The notes under the pieces are model-generated. The model saw only the letters and a program-made list of their open reading frames with translations, searched no databases and was not told where the DNA came from. 64,000 nucleotides of DNA from Marinomonas sp. IMCC 4694 (lineage in GTDB: Bacteria > Pseudomonadota > Gammaproteobacteria > Pseudomonadales > Marinomonadaceae): assembly GCF_008122525.1 (NCBI RefSeq), contig NZ_VSRV01000001.1:2914001-2978000 (forward strand), in the 5' to 3' direction. A program made the translations under genes and the position numbers. Shown one piece after another: positions 46,285 through 54,488 of this stretch; position 1 is the first letter of the stretch; every line of letters begins with the position of its first letter.

Positions 46285-47217
46285 TTACACCAAAAAATGC
46301 AATAAGGCGGTCAAGGTAAAAAACGATAACACAGTGGTCACCAGCAAGCTGCTTGCGCAGACGTTTTGCTCTCCGTATTGCCCACCCACAATCGGGTAAA
46401 TGCTGAACATGGGGACGCAAGCAAAAATCATGATGGCAATGTTTAAATCGTTTGGCATGGTAGGTGTTAGCCTTAACAGTGAGGCCACTACCAATGGAAA
46501 AACAATCAATTTAGACAACGCCACCAAAGACAGCGGCCCTATGCGACCCTTAATAGACAACCCCACCAAGGAGCCGCCAATGACGATTAACGCGGCGGGG
46601 GCCGAGCCCATGGCAAGCACATCTAATCCCTGCGCTATAAACGCCGGCAAGGTGATGCCTAATGACGCAAAAGCGACGCCGGTAAAAACGGCGACAATGA
46701 TGGGATTGGTGACGATGCGTTTTGCTACAGAGAAGGCAAGAGGCTTACCATTAGCGCTGCGTTTGCCTAACACGGCTTCAATAAAGATCAGTCCCGCCGG
46801 AAAAAGAATGACATTTTCCACCATGATCACCATGGCAAACGCGTGCATCATAGGATGGTCAAATACCTGCAACAAAATAGGAAAGCCGACAAACGCGCTG
46901 TTTGACATGCTACCGCCTAACCCATGAACACCACTGATCGCCCAAGGTTCGCGAAACGCGAATCGGCTGATCAACACAGTGAACACGAAAGCAAACATGC
47001 CTCCTGCGGCATACAGCATCATGTATTGGGGATGAATCAGCTGACCAACATCCATGCTGACTATTTTAGTGAACACTAACGCCGGCAAGGCAAAATACAG
47101 CACAAAACGACTCAAGCCTGGCAATAATTCTTTTGGGATAAAGCCCAAACGCCCACCCAAATAACCGAGCAGTATGAGGAAAAAAATCGGGGCTGTTATG
47201 TTGATTACCGCTTCCAT
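46285..47217 (-). CDS. AEC-family permease, second copy
   Basis: This 310-residue, ten-helix AEC carrier has the same motifs as the one at 34775 (FILLGYLGGRLGFIPKELLPGLSRFVLYFALPALVF; VIGGSLVGLSIKGR; FACVPMFSIYPIVGGQYGEQNVCAS). It lies 41 bp upstream of aroQ on the same strand and 73 bp downstream of a GntR gene. Transport of quinate, shikimate or a related acid is inferred from that context. Confidence 0.85.
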   Translation of the reverse strand: MEAVINITAPIFFLILLGYLGGRLGFIPKELLPGLSRFVLYFALPALVFTKIVSMDVGQLIHPQYMMLYAAGGMFAFVFTVLISRFAFREPWAISGVHGLGGSMSNSAFVGFPILLQVFDHPMMHAFAMVIMVENVILFPAGLIFIEAVLGKRSANGKPLAFSVAKRIVTNPIIVAVFTGVAFASLGITLPAFIAQGLDVLAMGSAPAALIVIGGSLVGLSIKGRIGPLSLVALSKLIVFPLVVASLLRLTPTMPNDLNIAIMIFACVPMFSIYPIVGGQYGEQNVCASSLLVTTVLSFFTLTALLHFLV

Positions 47218-47290
47218 GTGATCCTACTTTTTCTGATGAATGACGAAGTCTGTGTGATATTGAGACAATGGCAGCTTAATGGTTATTCCG

Positions 47291-48007
47291 CTAGGCGGGC
47301 TGGCGAATTTTCGCGGTAGACGCCATCGCTGTGGTCAAATCGGTGTCGGGCAGAGCGAGACCTTTATCAATATGTGAGTTCAACAGCGCAAGAACGGCGT
47401 CGATATCGTCATCCAAGAGGGCGGTTAATAACGCCTGATGATCGTCCATGGAGGCGCGTCCACGAAAAGGGCGACGGTGCAAAGCCAATACCTGATAGCG
47501 CATATAAAGCTCAATCACCGAGGCATGATAACGAATAAGTTGCTGAGAACCGCAATGAGATACCATAATGACATGAAAGTCACGATCGGCTTTTTCCCAT
47601 CGTTGAACCTGTCCGCCCTCGTCTTCCATCATGCGTTTTTCGATACAATATAGCCGAAAATGCGCACTGATCAGCGCCGACTTCCACCCCATGTGCCCTT
47701 CGGTATTTTCCATGGACTTACGCACACCGGACAGCTCCAACATTTGCCGAAGCTCCAACAGTTCGTATAAATCAGCGCTGGACACAGGTTTGACCGTAAA
47801 GCCTTTTTGATCTACAAACTGAACAAAACCATCGGACACCAGACGCATCAGCGTTTCACGTAACGTGTTCACACTGGCGCTGTATCTCAGTCGTAGCGCA
47901 TTCAGCTTTAACTTTTCTCCTGGCGACAAAACGCCCGTCACTATGTCTGAGCGAAGTTGTTCATAGACAGATTGCCCTACTAATTTACGGTCGTCGGTAC
48001 TGATCAT
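47291..48007 (-). CDS. GntR-family regulator, FCD (FadR) subfamily
   Basis: This 238-residue protein has an N-terminal GntR winged helix (VYEQLRSDIVTGVLSPGEKLKLNALRLRYSASVNTLRETLMRLVSDGFV) and an all-helical FCD effector domain with the metal/ligand residues ADRDFHVIMVSHCGSQQLIRYH and a C-terminal DDHQALLTALLDDD. FCD regulators sense organic acids. It lies at the head of the AEC-aroQ run and next to a shikimate dehydrogenase gene, so it likely governs the hydroaromatic entry genes. Confidence 0.85.
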   Translation of the reverse strand: MISTDDRKLVGQSVYEQLRSDIVTGVLSPGEKLKLNALRLRYSASVNTLRETLMRLVSDGFVQFVDQKGFTVKPVSSADLYELLELRQMLELSGVRKSMENTEGHMGWKSALISAHFRLYCIEKRMMEDEGGQVQRWEKADRDFHVIMVSHCGSQQLIRYHASVIELYMRYQVLALHRRPFRGRASMDDHQALLTALLDDDIDAVLALLNSHIDKGLALPDTDLTTAMASTAKIRQPA

Positions 48008-48141
48008 GGAAACAAGAAGCCTTTTTTACGGTTCGTTTACTGAGCGGTTTGCACCAGCAAACTAAAAGACGCCACACGGCGCCTTTTAGGGTGACTTATT
48101 CTATGAGTTTATGTGCTGTGCAACAATGCCTAGATCACAGC

Positions 48142-48996
48142 CTAAATCAATGAACTTACCACGTTGTATTTTTCACGGAACTGATCCCAGACCGGCTTAA
48201 CGTCGGTGATTTTTTCACCGGTGAAAATCTCAAACGCATCAATCGCTTGGTAAAAGAACAAATCAAAACCCGAGACAATTTGCAACGATTTACGGTTGGC
48301 TTCCACCAAAAACTCAGTGTCCATAGGGGTGTAAACCGCATCAAAGGCCCATTTTTGGCCATAGATCAAGTCCGCTGCAATCGGCATACCTGGGGTTTTT
48401 AAGTGCCCAACCGGAGTGCAATTTACCAAACCGTCAGCGTCGGCGGCAGCGGCAGCAATGTCTTCTTTGGCCACCACCCGGGCAGAGTAACCAGCGCGAT
48501 TAATGGCGTCGACTAAAGACTGCGCACTGGCTTCACTCAAGTCCGTGACCAGCACTTCCGTCGCGCCTACTTCAAATAAAGCAAAACCAATGGCCCGGCC
48601 AACACCACCCGCGCCTATCATCAGTACTTTTCCGGCTGGCAAATCGCCAACGCGACCTTTATAACCACGAATAAAGCCCGTGTAATCGGTGTTAAACGCG
48701 CAAACCTTACCGTCTTTTAATAACAAGGTGTTGGTCGCACCGACTTTTTTGACCGCGTCGTTTACTTCGTCGGCGCTGTCTATCGCAATTTGCTTATAAG
48801 GAAAAGTAACGTTCGTTCCGACAAAACCCAACGCGCGAATGTCCGCCAGTTTTGCATTAAAAGACGCGGCAGAACTCTCTTCCGGCACTTGCAATTGGTA
48901 ATCCACAGGAAGTTGCTTCAACTCTCCAAGCATCATATGCAAGGAAGGGGAACGAGACGCCGCGATAGCCTGACCGATTAAACCGATATGTAACAT
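48142..48996 (-). CDS. Shikimate/quinate dehydrogenase (AroE family), second copy
   Basis: This 284-residue enzyme has the full substrate motif LIGQAIAASRSPSLHMMLG, the catalytic Lys in NVTFPYKQIAIDSAD (about residue 73) and Asp in CAFNTDYTGFIRG. The nucleotide motif is MIGAGGVGRAIGFALFEVGATEVLVTDLSE. The Asp ending the second strand favours NAD over NADP, as in catabolic QsuD-like enzymes. I start at the ATG at 48996, behind GGAGG. It would make 3-dehydroquinate or 3-dehydroshikimate for AroQ and QuiC. Confidence 0.87.
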   Translation of the reverse strand: MLHIGLIGQAIAASRSPSLHMMLGELKQLPVDYQLQVPEESSAASFNAKLADIRALGFVGTNVTFPYKQIAIDSADEVNDAVKKVGATNTLLLKDGKVCAFNTDYTGFIRGYKGRVGDLPAGKVLMIGAGGVGRAIGFALFEVGATEVLVTDLSEASAQSLVDAINRAGYSARVVAKEDIAAAAADADGLVNCTPVGHLKTPGMPIAADLIYGQKWAFDAVYTPMDTEFLVEANRKSLQIVSGFDLFFYQAIDAFEIFTGEKITDVKPVWDQFREKYNVVSSLI

Positions 48997-49277
48997 AGTA
49001 TTGCCTCCGACGTATGCCAAAAAGGAATGTCATCGCCTTGATAAAAAAATAGAAGGACAAACAAGCCATACTTAGCATCAAGCCGTCATGGCTCATAACC
49101 CAGCCTTTTGTTCACAAAGCCTTAGTGTATGGTTACGCCGCGATGAGCAGATTGAAGATAAGAACGCTTCTTTATCTAGGATAGAAGAAGCGTATACCAA
49201 AACGCGTATTTTGTTGTATGACAATTTGACCTGTATTTTGAATGAAAAAGTCATATCAGAATAGGGCAGATGAAACG

Positions 49278-50126
49278 TTATAGGCTGTCGCTGGTGGCCA
49301 ATAATTGCAAGCCGGCGCCGGTGTTCGATATAGGCAAATGATAACTACGGTGCAACTCTGTTAGTGGCCCTTGAAGTGCGCCACGCATCGCTAGCCACAT
49401 ATTCAACTCAACGCCTTGCGAACCACCTTGCTCAACTAAATCAAAGTTGCTCAGTTTGGTTAGCGCTTCTGGCTCATTGACTATTTTGTCCATGCAATAC
49501 AAATCAAACGCTTTATTGATGAAACCAGCACGCTGGCCATCTAATTGATGAGACAACCCCCCGGTTCCAAACACGACCACGTTTTGATCGCTGTCGTAGG
49601 AGCGAATAGCATCACCAATGGCTTTGCCAAAAGCAAAACAGCGGCTGGGTTTGGGCATGGGATGACGCTCGCAATTAATCGCCACCGGAATCACCTTGAT
49701 ATGACCGTATTGATGCCCTGGCCACATTAAGGTTAAGGGTACGGTTAAGCCGTGATCGACCTTCATTTCCTGGCACACGGTAATATCAAATTCAGCCTCT
49801 ATGAGTTGGTTCACAATGTGCCATGACAATTCGGTTTCGCCCGTGACCGGCGGAATTTGCGCAATCCCCCAGCCTTCATCAGCATTGTGATACTGAGCCG
49901 CCGCGCCAATAGCAAACGTTGGCTTACGGTCGTGGAAAAACTCTAAACCGTGATCGTTATAAAAAATCACCGCAATGTCAGGTTGTTGTGCGTATAGCCA
50001 CTTTCGAACCGGCGGATACGCCTCAAAAAAATCTTTCCAGTACGGCGTTTGCTCCAACCCTTTGTCCATCGCCATGCCAATGGCAGGAATATGCGAGGTA
50101 GCAATGCCACCCATTAATTTGGCCAT
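49278..50126 (-). CDS. ligB: Protocatechuate 4,5-dioxygenase beta subunit, copy 1
   Basis: This 282-residue catalytic subunit opens the protocatechuate ring between C4 and C5. The Fe(II) ligands of the LigB family are in place: His12 (TSHIPAIG), His near 59 (FYNDHGLEFF) and Glu near 242 (GSQGVELNMWL). The catalytic His is in FGTGGLSHQLDG near 193. The start overlaps the ligA stop by one base, so the subunits are translationally coupled. A second ligAB pair lies at 55896-57112. Confidence 0.93.
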   Translation of the reverse strand: MAKLMGGIATSHIPAIGMAMDKGLEQTPYWKDFFEAYPPVRKWLYAQQPDIAVIFYNDHGLEFFHDRKPTFAIGAAAQYHNADEGWGIAQIPPVTGETELSWHIVNQLIEAEFDITVCQEMKVDHGLTVPLTLMWPGHQYGHIKVIPVAINCERHPMPKPSRCFAFGKAIGDAIRSYDSDQNVVVFGTGGLSHQLDGQRAGFINKAFDLYCMDKIVNEPEALTKLSNFDLVEQGGSQGVELNMWLAMRGALQGPLTELHRSYHLPISNTGAGLQLLATSDSL

Positions 50127-50473
50127 TATTTTTCTCCCTGTTGCACTAAAAATGCTTTAAATTCATCGGTCGTCATGCCAGTTTGCAAGCCACCCACATC
50201 CTGAACGTTTAAACCCAAGATACCGGCGAATTTCGCCAAGTAATAAATGCTGCCACCGGCGTCGAGCAACGCGATCACATTGCGCGCTCGAACCGCGTGT
50301 TTTTGCTCGTCGTTGAGCTCAAATTGTTCACAATAGGCTTCTTCATTGGCCAAAAACGCCGCCCTAGCTTCGGCCTTGTTAAAGGAGTAACACATTTTAT
50401 TTAGGGGATAGCCTTTGGTTGCCATCGGACCATCGAACATAATATTGCCGGGGATGGGGGTCATTTCACTCAT
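50126..50473 (-). CDS. ligA: Protocatechuate 4,5-dioxygenase alpha subunit, copy 1
   Basis: This 115-residue small subunit has typical LigA blocks: YPLNKMCYSFNKAEARAAFLANEEAYCEQFELN and GGSIYYLAKFAGILGLNVQDVGGLQTGMTTDEFKAFL. It caps the LigB active site. The chosen ATG at 50473 follows GAGG; the longer frame from 50521 adds an unlikely basic head. It is divergent from a two-helix-turn-helix LysR gene. Confidence 0.92.
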   Translation of the reverse strand: MSEMTPIPGNIMFDGPMATKGYPLNKMCYSFNKAEARAAFLANEEAYCEQFELNDEQKHAVRARNVIALLDAGGSIYYLAKFAGILGLNVQDVGGLQTGMTTDEFKAFLVQQGEK

Positions 50474-50578
50474 CTTATACCTCGCTCTTGTGGCGCACTT
50501 TCTTAATGATTTGCACGTCAATCGGAAGTGAGTATAGGAATAAACAGCCAGTACAAACCTTGATCTACATCTAGTATT

Positions 50579-50597
50579 TTCTATTTAAAAAATAGAA
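50579..50597. promoter_or_regulatory. LysR-type operator in the ligA1/LysR gap
   Basis: TTCTATTT-AAA-AAATAGAA is a perfect 8-bp inverted repeat with a 3-bp spacer, containing the T-N11-A pattern of LysR sites. It lies in the 254-bp AT-rich gap between divergent genes. Confidence 0.6.
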
Positions 50598-50727
50598 TGC
50601 CAAATTTTAACTGAATGTTAAGAACACCAATTTATTGCCCTATATAGCAAAAAAAACATCATTAATGCTTGTTTTTACTTCCTTTGATATTCGTTTTTGA
50701 TATAGTTTTTAAAAAATAGGAAGCCAC

Positions 50728-51942
50728 ATGGAAATCGCCATTCCCAACTTACGACACTTACGCGTCTTTCTTGCCGTTGCTGAACTAAAGAGCATCACCC
50801 GTGCCTCTGAACATATTTTCTTATCCCAACCGGCCATTACCCAAGCCATCGCCAAATTAGAAGGCGTGTTGGGCGCGGCTTTATTTGAACGACACTCAGA
50901 CGGCATGTACCCCACCGCCTCTGGCGAGGTCTGGCAAAAACGCGTCGGCCGAGCGGTGGATTATATCCAGCAAGCCACTCAAGAGATTGTGAAAGACACC
51001 ACCCCCAAAGAGCGCCCCCCGAAAAACCTCATTGCTCTGATCAGTACCACGCAATTGCGTGCTCTTATTGCGGTCAGCGAGGCGCAAAATTTCAGTATCG
51101 CCAGCCGTCAATTGGGGGTATCTCAGTCTTCAGTTCACCGCGCAGCACGGGATCTTGAAAAACTGTTAGGCGTGGTGCTTTTCGAAAAAAACAGCTTGGG
51201 GACCAGCGCCACCAAGGCGGCACAAACCTTATCAAAAGCCACAAAGTTGGCCTTTAGTGAATTACGCCAAGGCATTTACGAAATTAACGCACTGCAGTTT
51301 AAAGACGTCAGCACCATCACCATTGGCAGTATGCCGTTGGCACGCATGACCATCTTACCCAAATCTATTTTGCAATTTAACGAACGTCATCCAGATGTGA
51401 ACATCAATGTCACAGAAGGCCCGTATGCCGATTTATTGCACCACTTGCGCCAAGGCGACATCGACATTATTTTAGGCGCATTGCGTTACCCCACACCGGC
51501 CGACGATGTGGTGCAAGAAGAGTTATGGTCGCCCCCGTTGTCTATCGTGGGACGAAAAAATCATCCGCTTACACAGCAAGCGCATCTCAGCGTTCAGGAC
51601 CTGACCCGTTATGCTTGGGTAGTACCTGCAAAAGGCACCCCTACCCGACAAGCCTTTGAAGCGCTGTTCCAAGACGCCCATGTTGCCTTACCAACGCGCC
51701 TGGTGGAATCCAGCTCACAGGTATTGATCCGTGAACTGCTGCTCGAAAGTGATCGACTTACGCTCATTTCTGCCCATCAAGTAGAGCGAGAAATTAATAT
51801 TGAATTACTCACTGCATTAGACTTTTCACTTGAACATACTAGACGCCCCATTGGGCTTTGTGTGCGCAAAAGCTGGCTTCCCACGGTGACACAATCTCAT
51901 TTTCTTAGCGTACTACGCAAAATATCTGAGCACTTTCGTTAA
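50728..51942 (+). CDS. LysR-type regulator with two tandem helix-turn-helix domains
   Basis: This 404-residue protein is about 100 residues longer than a normal LysR protein. The extra length is a second winged helix. The first is NLRHLRVFLAVAELKSITRASEHIFLSQPAITQAIAKLEG (residues about 7-67). The second is TTQLRALIAVSEAQNFSIASRQLGVSQSSVHRAARDLEKLLG (about 107-165). A LysR ligand domain follows (ITIGSMPLARMTILPKSILQFNERHPDVNINV). It is divergent from ligA1B1 and upstream of ligC, so it probably controls the protocatechuate genes. The ligand is likely protocatechuate or a ring-cleavage product. Confidence 0.85.
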   Translation: MEIAIPNLRHLRVFLAVAELKSITRASEHIFLSQPAITQAIAKLEGVLGAALFERHSDGMYPTASGEVWQKRVGRAVDYIQQATQEIVKDTTPKERPPKNLIALISTTQLRALIAVSEAQNFSIASRQLGVSQSSVHRAARDLEKLLGVVLFEKNSLGTSATKAAQTLSKATKLAFSELRQGIYEINALQFKDVSTITIGSMPLARMTILPKSILQFNERHPDVNINVTEGPYADLLHHLRQGDIDIILGALRYPTPADDVVQEELWSPPLSIVGRKNHPLTQQAHLSVQDLTRYAWVVPAKGTPTRQAFEALFQDAHVALPTRLVESSSQVLIRELLLESDRLTLISAHQVEREINIELLTALDFSLEHTRRPIGLCVRKSWLPTVTQSHFLSVLRKISEHFR

Positions 51943-52049
51943 CGACAAGCTATGACTCATTGCGAAAATTGAATGGCTTATGCGGTTTATGGATTATCCC
52001 CATTAGATGACGAATGCTAGATTTGTTGTTAATTTAAAACTTGGGTACG

Positions 52050-52059
52050 CCCCCCCCCC
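52050..52059 (+). repeat. Poly-C tract (C10) upstream of ligC
   Basis: Ten consecutive C lie 29 bp before the ligC start codon and about 17 bp before its ribosome binding site (AGGAG). It stands out in this AT-rich gap. A run this long is prone to slippage and could change promoter spacing or mRNA structure. Confidence 0.85.
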
Positions 52060-52088
52060 TTTACACTCGCATGGTTAGGAGTAAATTA

Positions 52089-53036
52089 ATGAGAATTTGC
52101 ATCGCCGGCGCCTCTGGCGCTTTTGGCATGAAACACATGGACGCCATTGCTGCAATAGATGGCGCCGAAGTCGTGTCTGTCGTTGGCACAAAAATCGACG
52201 CCATCAAAGCTTTTGCCGAAGACCGTGGCGTTCTTCATTACACAACCGATCTTGCGGAAAGCTTGGCCCGTGACGACGTCGACGCGGTTATCCTAGCGAC
52301 GCCGACACAATTGCACGCCGCACAAACCATTCAATGTCTTGAAGCGGGCAAGCACGTCATGTCTGAAATCCCCATGGCTGACACCATTGAAGACGCACGC
52401 AAGGTCGTTGAGGCGCATAAAAAAACGAACCTTGTTGCCATGGCAGGTCACACGCGTCGCTTCAACCCTTCTCATCAGTGGATTCACAATAAAATCGAAG
52501 CGGGTGAATTAACCGTTCAACAGATGGACGTGCAAACTTACTTCTTCCGCCGCTCCAATAAAAATGCTTTAGGGCAAGCTCGCTCTTGGACAGACCACTT
52601 ACTGTGGCACCATGCCTGCCACACGGTCGATTTGTTCCAATATCAAACGGGCGCAACCGCTAGCAAAGTACAAGCGCTACAAGGCCCAATCCACCCAGAT
52701 CTTGGCATCGCTATGGACATGAGCATTGGCATGAAAGTACCATCTGGTGCGATCTGTACGCTGTCATTGTCTTTTAACAATGACGGTCCATTTGGTACGT
52801 TCTTCCGTTATATCTGTGACAACGGCACGTACTTAGCGCGTTACGATGATTTGTTCGACGGCAACGACAACAAGATTGATTTGTCTGGTGTGGCCGTTTC
52901 TAATAACGGTATCGAACTGCAAGACCGTGAATTTATTGCGGCGATACAGGAAGGTCGCGCGCCTAATTCCTGCGTCACCCAAGCCATCGAGGCAATGGAA
53001 ACCTTGCACCGTTTAGAAGAATGCCTAGAAGCCTGA
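52089..53036 (+). CDS. ligC: 4-carboxy-2-hydroxymuconate-6-semialdehyde dehydrogenase
   Basis: This 315-residue Gfo/Idh/MocA-family NADP-dependent enzyme oxidises the ring-cleavage product CHMS to 2-pyrone-4,6-dicarboxylate. Motifs are IAGASGAFGMKHMDAI at the N-terminus, MSEIPMADTIEDARKVV where related proteins have EKP, and LWHHACHTVDLFQYQTG with the catalytic His region. The length equals that of known LigC proteins. The ATG at 52089 follows AGGAG. It sits between the LysR gene and an aldo-keto reductase, with ligAB1 just beyond the regulator. Confidence 0.9.
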   Translation: MRICIAGASGAFGMKHMDAIAAIDGAEVVSVVGTKIDAIKAFAEDRGVLHYTTDLAESLARDDVDAVILATPTQLHAAQTIQCLEAGKHVMSEIPMADTIEDARKVVEAHKKTNLVAMAGHTRRFNPSHQWIHNKIEAGELTVQQMDVQTYFFRRSNKNALGQARSWTDHLLWHHACHTVDLFQYQTGATASKVQALQGPIHPDLGIAMDMSIGMKVPSGAICTLSLSFNNDGPFGTFFRYICDNGTYLARYDDLFDGNDNKIDLSGVAVSNNGIELQDREFIAAIQEGRAPNSCVTQAIEAMETLHRLEECLEA

Positions 53037-53083
53037 GTCGAATAGCCAAGCAACAAGACGCTAAAGTGACTCAACAACACTCA

Positions 53084-53111
53084 AACAGGGAGCTTCGGCT
53101 CCCTGTTTTTT
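53084..53111 (+). terminator. Terminator after ligC
   Basis: AACAGGGAGC-TTCG-GCTCCCTGTT is a 10-bp stem with a stable UUCG-type tetraloop, followed by a T-run. It ends 15 bp before the next start codon, so the reductase gene gets only read-through or its own promoter. Confidence 0.92.
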
Positions 53112-53126
53112 ATGAAGGATTTTTTA

Positions 53127-54110
53127 ATGTCAAAACAGACTCAGCTTACGCACCCACACCTTGGCCTTGGTTGCATGAATGTGTCCCATGCATATGGCGC
53201 GCCATTAGAAGAAAGTCAAGCCATCGAAGCCTTGCAAGCCGCCTTTGAGATGGGCTACCGCCATTTTGATACGGCCACTTTATACGGTGGAGGCAATAAC
53301 GAATTACTCGTAGGCAAGGCCCTAAAAGACCGTCGCGATGATTTCTTTCTCGCAAGCAAATGCGGTATGGCTATGGTCAATGGTAAGAAGGAAATAAACG
53401 GTCGACCTGACAACCTGCGTCAGCAATGCGAAGACAGTTTAAAACGCTTGCAAACCGACCACATCGACTTGTACTACTTGCATCGCTTGGACCCCACCGT
53501 ACCGATAGAGGAAAGCGCCGGCGCGCTCGGTGACTTGGTCAAAGAAGGTAAAATCGGTGGCATTGGCTTATCAGAAGTGTCAGCGGATACCTTAACTCGT
53601 GCTCACAATGAATTCCCGATCACCGCCATTCAATCCGAATATTCTTTGTGGACCCGTAACCCAGAAATTGCTGTGCTCGACACCTGCAAACAACAAGGCA
53701 TTACCTTCGTGGCCTTTAGCCCCTTGGCGCGTGGTTTTTTAACCGGTGCGTTAAAAGACGTAACCGCGTTAGACGCCAAAGACATCCGCAACAACATGCC
53801 TCGCTTTCATGCCGAACATTACCCAAACAATCTTGCCTTGTTAAACGATTACTTTGCCCTTGCAAAAGACATCGGCTGCACCCCAGCGCAACTTGCCTTG
53901 GCATGGCTACACGCCAAAGACGACAACATTGTCTCGATCCCTGGCACACGCTCTGTGCAACACATGCAAGACAATTTTGCCGCGACCCAACTCAGACTAG
54001 ACGCAAAACACGTTAACGTGCTGGACGACATGATCAACCAAAATAACGTGCATGGAACACGATACAACGCCACACAACAAGCGGAAATAGACACCGAAGA
54101 GTTTTCTTAA
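53127..54110 (+). CDS. Aldo/keto reductase
   Basis: This 327-residue NADPH-dependent reductase has the AKR TIM-barrel motifs: ALQAAFEMGYRHFDTATLYGGG with the catalytic Asp/Tyr, KCGMAM with Lys, and DLYYLHRLDP with His, then GIGLSEVSADTL and SIPGTRSVQHMQDN for the cofactor. I prefer the ATG at 53127, with GAAGGA upstream. It follows ligC and its terminator. A step in the pathway is not obvious; reduction of an aldehyde side product is one guess. Confidence 0.85.
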   Translation: MSKQTQLTHPHLGLGCMNVSHAYGAPLEESQAIEALQAAFEMGYRHFDTATLYGGGNNELLVGKALKDRRDDFFLASKCGMAMVNGKKEINGRPDNLRQQCEDSLKRLQTDHIDLYYLHRLDPTVPIEESAGALGDLVKEGKIGGIGLSEVSADTLTRAHNEFPITAIQSEYSLWTRNPEIAVLDTCKQQGITFVAFSPLARGFLTGALKDVTALDAKDIRNNMPRFHAEHYPNNLALLNDYFALAKDIGCTPAQLALAWLHAKDDNIVSIPGTRSVQHMQDNFAATQLRLDAKHVNVLDDMINQNNVHGTRYNATQQAEIDTEEFS

Positions 54111-54488
54111 TCGCACGATTTCAGGCGCTCATTATGCTTGATCTCCCTCACCCGATCGAATCGCTGCCATTTTTAAGGGTTCGAACGGGTGACGTCTTGT
54201 TGGCTAAATCACTTGTTTGTGTATCTAGGTTCCTACTTATAGATTAGACGTGCTTTGAGTTCACTGACACACAAGACAATTTCATCATTACGGCCGTCTT
54301 CTTTAGACCCAATTGTGAAAAACACCGCACCTCGCCTCGACCAAACGCGAACGTCGTGATCTCGAACAAAACGTATAGCATTACCAAATCACACCATTGT
54401 TTACACTTTACTCACATCTTCACCAGCACACTTACTTTAAAATCATTCGAATGTGTCATCGACCTAATAAAGTAAAGAGTAAGAATCT
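54111..54488. other. 378-bp gap with a possible decayed minus-strand reading frame
   Basis: There is no complete gene. On the minus strand, 54388-54233 is open for about 50 codons without a start (…VWSRRGAVFFTIGSKEDGR…LCVSELKARLIYK) and may be the tail of a lost gene. The promoter of the chemoreceptor at 54489 must be in the last 150 bp; GTAAAGAGTAAG precedes its ATG. Confidence 0.4.

Noticed and set aside
46244..46420. N-terminal extension of aroQ
   Set aside because: It overlaps the AEC carrier gene and has no family similarity; the ATG at 46243 has a good ribosome binding site.
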